A stretch of DNA of 64,000 nucleotides. Source: Cannabis sativa. Lineage: Eukaryota > Streptophyta > Magnoliopsida > Rosales > Cannabaceae. Shown here piece by piece: positions 61,971 to 64,000 of this stretch (positions are counted from its first letter, which is position 1; each line of letters starts with the position of its first letter). The notes under the pieces were generated by a model. That model was given only the letters and a program-made list of their open reading frames with translations. It ran no database searches and was not told the DNA's origin. The position numbers and the translations under genes are program-made. Where the stretch lies: contig NC_083603.1 in the NCBI RefSeq assembly GCF_029168945.1, forward strand, positions 21,390,001 through 21,454,000, written 5' to 3'.

Positions 61971-62570
61971 CTAAACTACTGAATTATTAGCAAATTTAAG
62001 GTGTTATCTATTTTTCACAGTAAACTCCCAATATAGACTGTTTATGTGTACACTCTGGTCAGGCCCGGCCCTGAGCATAGGCGGGCTAGGCCTGTGCCTA
62101 GGGCCCACCCAGCCTAGGGGCCCAAATTTTTTTTCCTCTTTTAAAATTATACATTTTTTTTACCGATTTTGAAAAATACCACATTTTTTCTAACATAAGG
62201 GCCCAAATTTTTTTTTCCTACGGCCCACTTTGTTTCAGGGCCTGCCCTGACTCTAGTACATGTGACATGTTTATATTGGTACACCTAATATTATTATTAT
62301 TTCAAAATTTATTTTAAAATTAAATAAAATTATAAAAAAAATTAAAAAAAAATTAAATGATAAAAAATATTATATAAGTTTTGAAATAATTTTGTGTTTT
62401 GAAATAATTTTTTGTATTTTAAAATAATAATATTAGGTATACCAATATAAACGTGCCACATGTACAATAATGTACACATAAACAGTCCATAGTGGCGTAG
62501 TTAACCAGATGACACCTTAAATCTGCTAACAGTTTTTTAGTTTGGAAAATTTTACCGCCAAAATTTGAGA
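61970..62570. repeat. Inverted repeat pair around a hAT MITE
   Basis: Sequence at 61976-62050 (CAAATTTAAGGTG, GACTGTTTATGTGTACA) recurs inverted at 62440-62545. A third, direct copy lies at about 62790-62880. Likely a palindromic MITE into which 62060-62249 later inserted. Confidence 0.6.
62060..62249. mobile_element. hAT-type MITE (CAGGSCC ends), second copy, 190 bp
   Basis: CAGGCCCGGCCCTG at the left and CAGGGCCTGCCCTG at the right. The 8-bp TSD is ACTCTGGT (62052-62059) versus ACTCTAGT (62250-62257), one mismatch. Same family and layout as 23124-23318. Confidence 0.88.
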
Positions 62571-63342
62571 TTGGAGGATTAAGTGCAAATACAACAATAG
62601 TTAGGAGGGTTTAGCCTCCAGAAACTCAATATAGTACTCTCTACAAAAAAAAGTCTATTGATGCAACTTATGACTTTTCAACATTTAGGACTAAATTGAG
62701 TTTTTTTGCGGCTAAATTCTTTGAACTATTATTTTACTTATACTTAACTATTAAAACTCAAATTTTAGTAGTAAAACCTTTCAAATTACTGAATTATTAT
62801 CAAATTTAAGGTGACATTTATTTTTTATAGTTAATTGCCAATATGAACTGCTTATGTATACACTCTTGTACATATGATATATTTATATTAGTACACATAA
62901 TATATAGATGAGGTTTCAATGGTTACATCAAATATGTAATTATCATGGTTACATTTAATTTTAGTCATTGGATCATTATTGAATGGTTGTGATAAATTTA
63001 TAAATTAAAATACATAAATAAATAAATAACTTGTAACCTGATAAAAACTTGATACTTTATTTCATTATAAAATTTTAATTAAAATTAATTTACTAATAAT
63101 TATTAATTGTTTTTATACAATCTGTTACTAAATAAAGATTTTTTATCAATTAATTTTTTTGCACTTAAATTATTAAAATATTTGTAACAAAACTCCTAAA
63201 ATTTAAAATTATTACACACATAAACTTAATTTATAAAAAGTAGTAAGAATGACCTCTAATTAGATGTAATTCTACACTCAATCTTATCATCAATACTTTA
63301 AGTATCGAATAAGTGTGTTAGTCATTGATTCAAGTGATTTAG

Positions 63343-63381
<39 letters not shown>

Positions 63382-64000
63382 GAAATAAAAATTTAAAATC
63401 TAATAACAATTATAGATTAAAGATTATTCTTTTTTGCCGCACTCGACACATCTGTACTTCATTTCACCCTTTGTCATGTAATTCAATTTTCTCAGAGAGA
63501 CGAAGTCGCCTTATTCTTCCTTCTTTGTAATTCTAAATATACTATATATGTACCAATTAATTGGAGTGGAATCATAAAAAAAAATTACAAAAGTTTGAAA
63601 ATTATTGATCATTATTGGTTATTGATCTTGAATATATATTATAGAAAGGGTGACTACTCAATGGTTGTATTTTTATTGTAACCATTATGGTTACATTTTT
63701 TCTTACCTGTAATAGCAAGTGACATTTAGGTAAGAATTCCTTTTTTAGAATTAATTAATTATAATTTACTATTTTTTTAAAATAATTAATTGAATATTTA
63801 ACAAGACCTTTTTTAACAATTAATATTTATAAATAATTTATGTTTTATATGAATCACTACTGTAATTATTTTAACAATTAAGTTATTTAATTATAATATT
63901 TACAATAAAAATTTACTTTTTTTTTTAATAAAAATTAGACTTTTTTTTTTTTTACATAGATTAGAATTCTCTTCTTGTATAATAAATTTTTAAACAATTA
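62570..64000. other. AT-rich end of window, no gene
   Basis: Contains the third copy of the 61976 repeat, a poly(T)-then-poly(A) run at about 63343-63380, and two GGTTACAT-rich segments (62916-62962, 63660-63700). No coding sequence recognised. Confidence 0.5.

Noticed and set aside
63340..63382. Poly(T)-poly(A) palindrome as a terminator or cruciform signal
   Set aside because: Simple homopolymer junction with no gene beside it; the length may also be an assembly artefact.

Overview
The window is nuclear DNA of a flowering plant, most likely a eudicot. The evidence is many short exons with GT/AG introns, four host genes with close plant relatives, AT-rich intergenic DNA, and a dense load of plant-type transposons. 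The LTR retrotransposon family and gene content would fit Rosales/Cannabaceae, but that is inference. No bacterial, CRISPR, rRNA or convincing tRNA feature was seen.

Host genes are four. (1) The 3' part of a galactokinase gene (GAL1), + strand, 401-1969. (2) A complete five-exon cytochrome P450 of the CYP72 clan, CYP749A-like, - strand, 2880-5600. (3) A complete four-coding-exon receptor-like cytoplasmic kinase of the PCRK1/PCRK2 type, - strand, 18440-21288, with a 5'UTR intron. (4) A complete seven-exon translin gene with an N-terminal organelle-type extension, + strand, 53278-55324. They look like ordinary independent genes and form no cluster.

Almost everything else is transposon, much of it nested, and in many cases the exact boundaries can be read from target-site duplications (TSDs). 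From left to right: a palindromic Mutator-type MITE in P450 intron 2; a decayed LINE ORF (zinc-binding and RNase H part) split by an 8.8-kb CACTA element (7287-16068, TSD GTT) carrying decayed TNP2-like and TNP1-like genes and GCGGCGG subterminal arrays; a Harbinger-type MITE (16384-17217); a Ty3/gypsy pol remnant (22870-24390) cut by a hAT MITE and a 260-bp element with 9-bp TSDs; an old diverged LTR piece; and a large Copia-type LTR element (25560-42687, TSD ATCTC). A second Copia-type element (26211-33133, TSD ATGAT) sits inside the 5' LTR of that large element. The outer element keeps one intact gag ORF but no usable pol. The inner one lacks gag and has only pol fossils.

Further right are a second copy of the Mutator-type MITE and of the 260-bp family, a 2.8-kb Mutator-like element with about 225-bp terminal inverted repeats (44242-47045) containing nested MITEs and possibly captured host sequence, a probable gypsy LTR (49265-51911) split by a 1.9-kb solo LTR of the inner Copia family (49415-51316, TSD GGGTC), and two more hAT MITEs of the TAGGGGTG family. 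After translin, the end of the window (56 kb onward) is AT-rich repeat DNA.

The least ordinary signal is a 200-bp GC-rich block at 34650-34850 in the leader of the outer Copia element. It is a run of hairpins separated by GCGCGCG tracts in otherwise AT-rich sequence, and may be an RNA structure used in packaging or dimerisation. The other notable set is the series of MITE families whose ends, TSDs and internal motif repeats can be read base by base.
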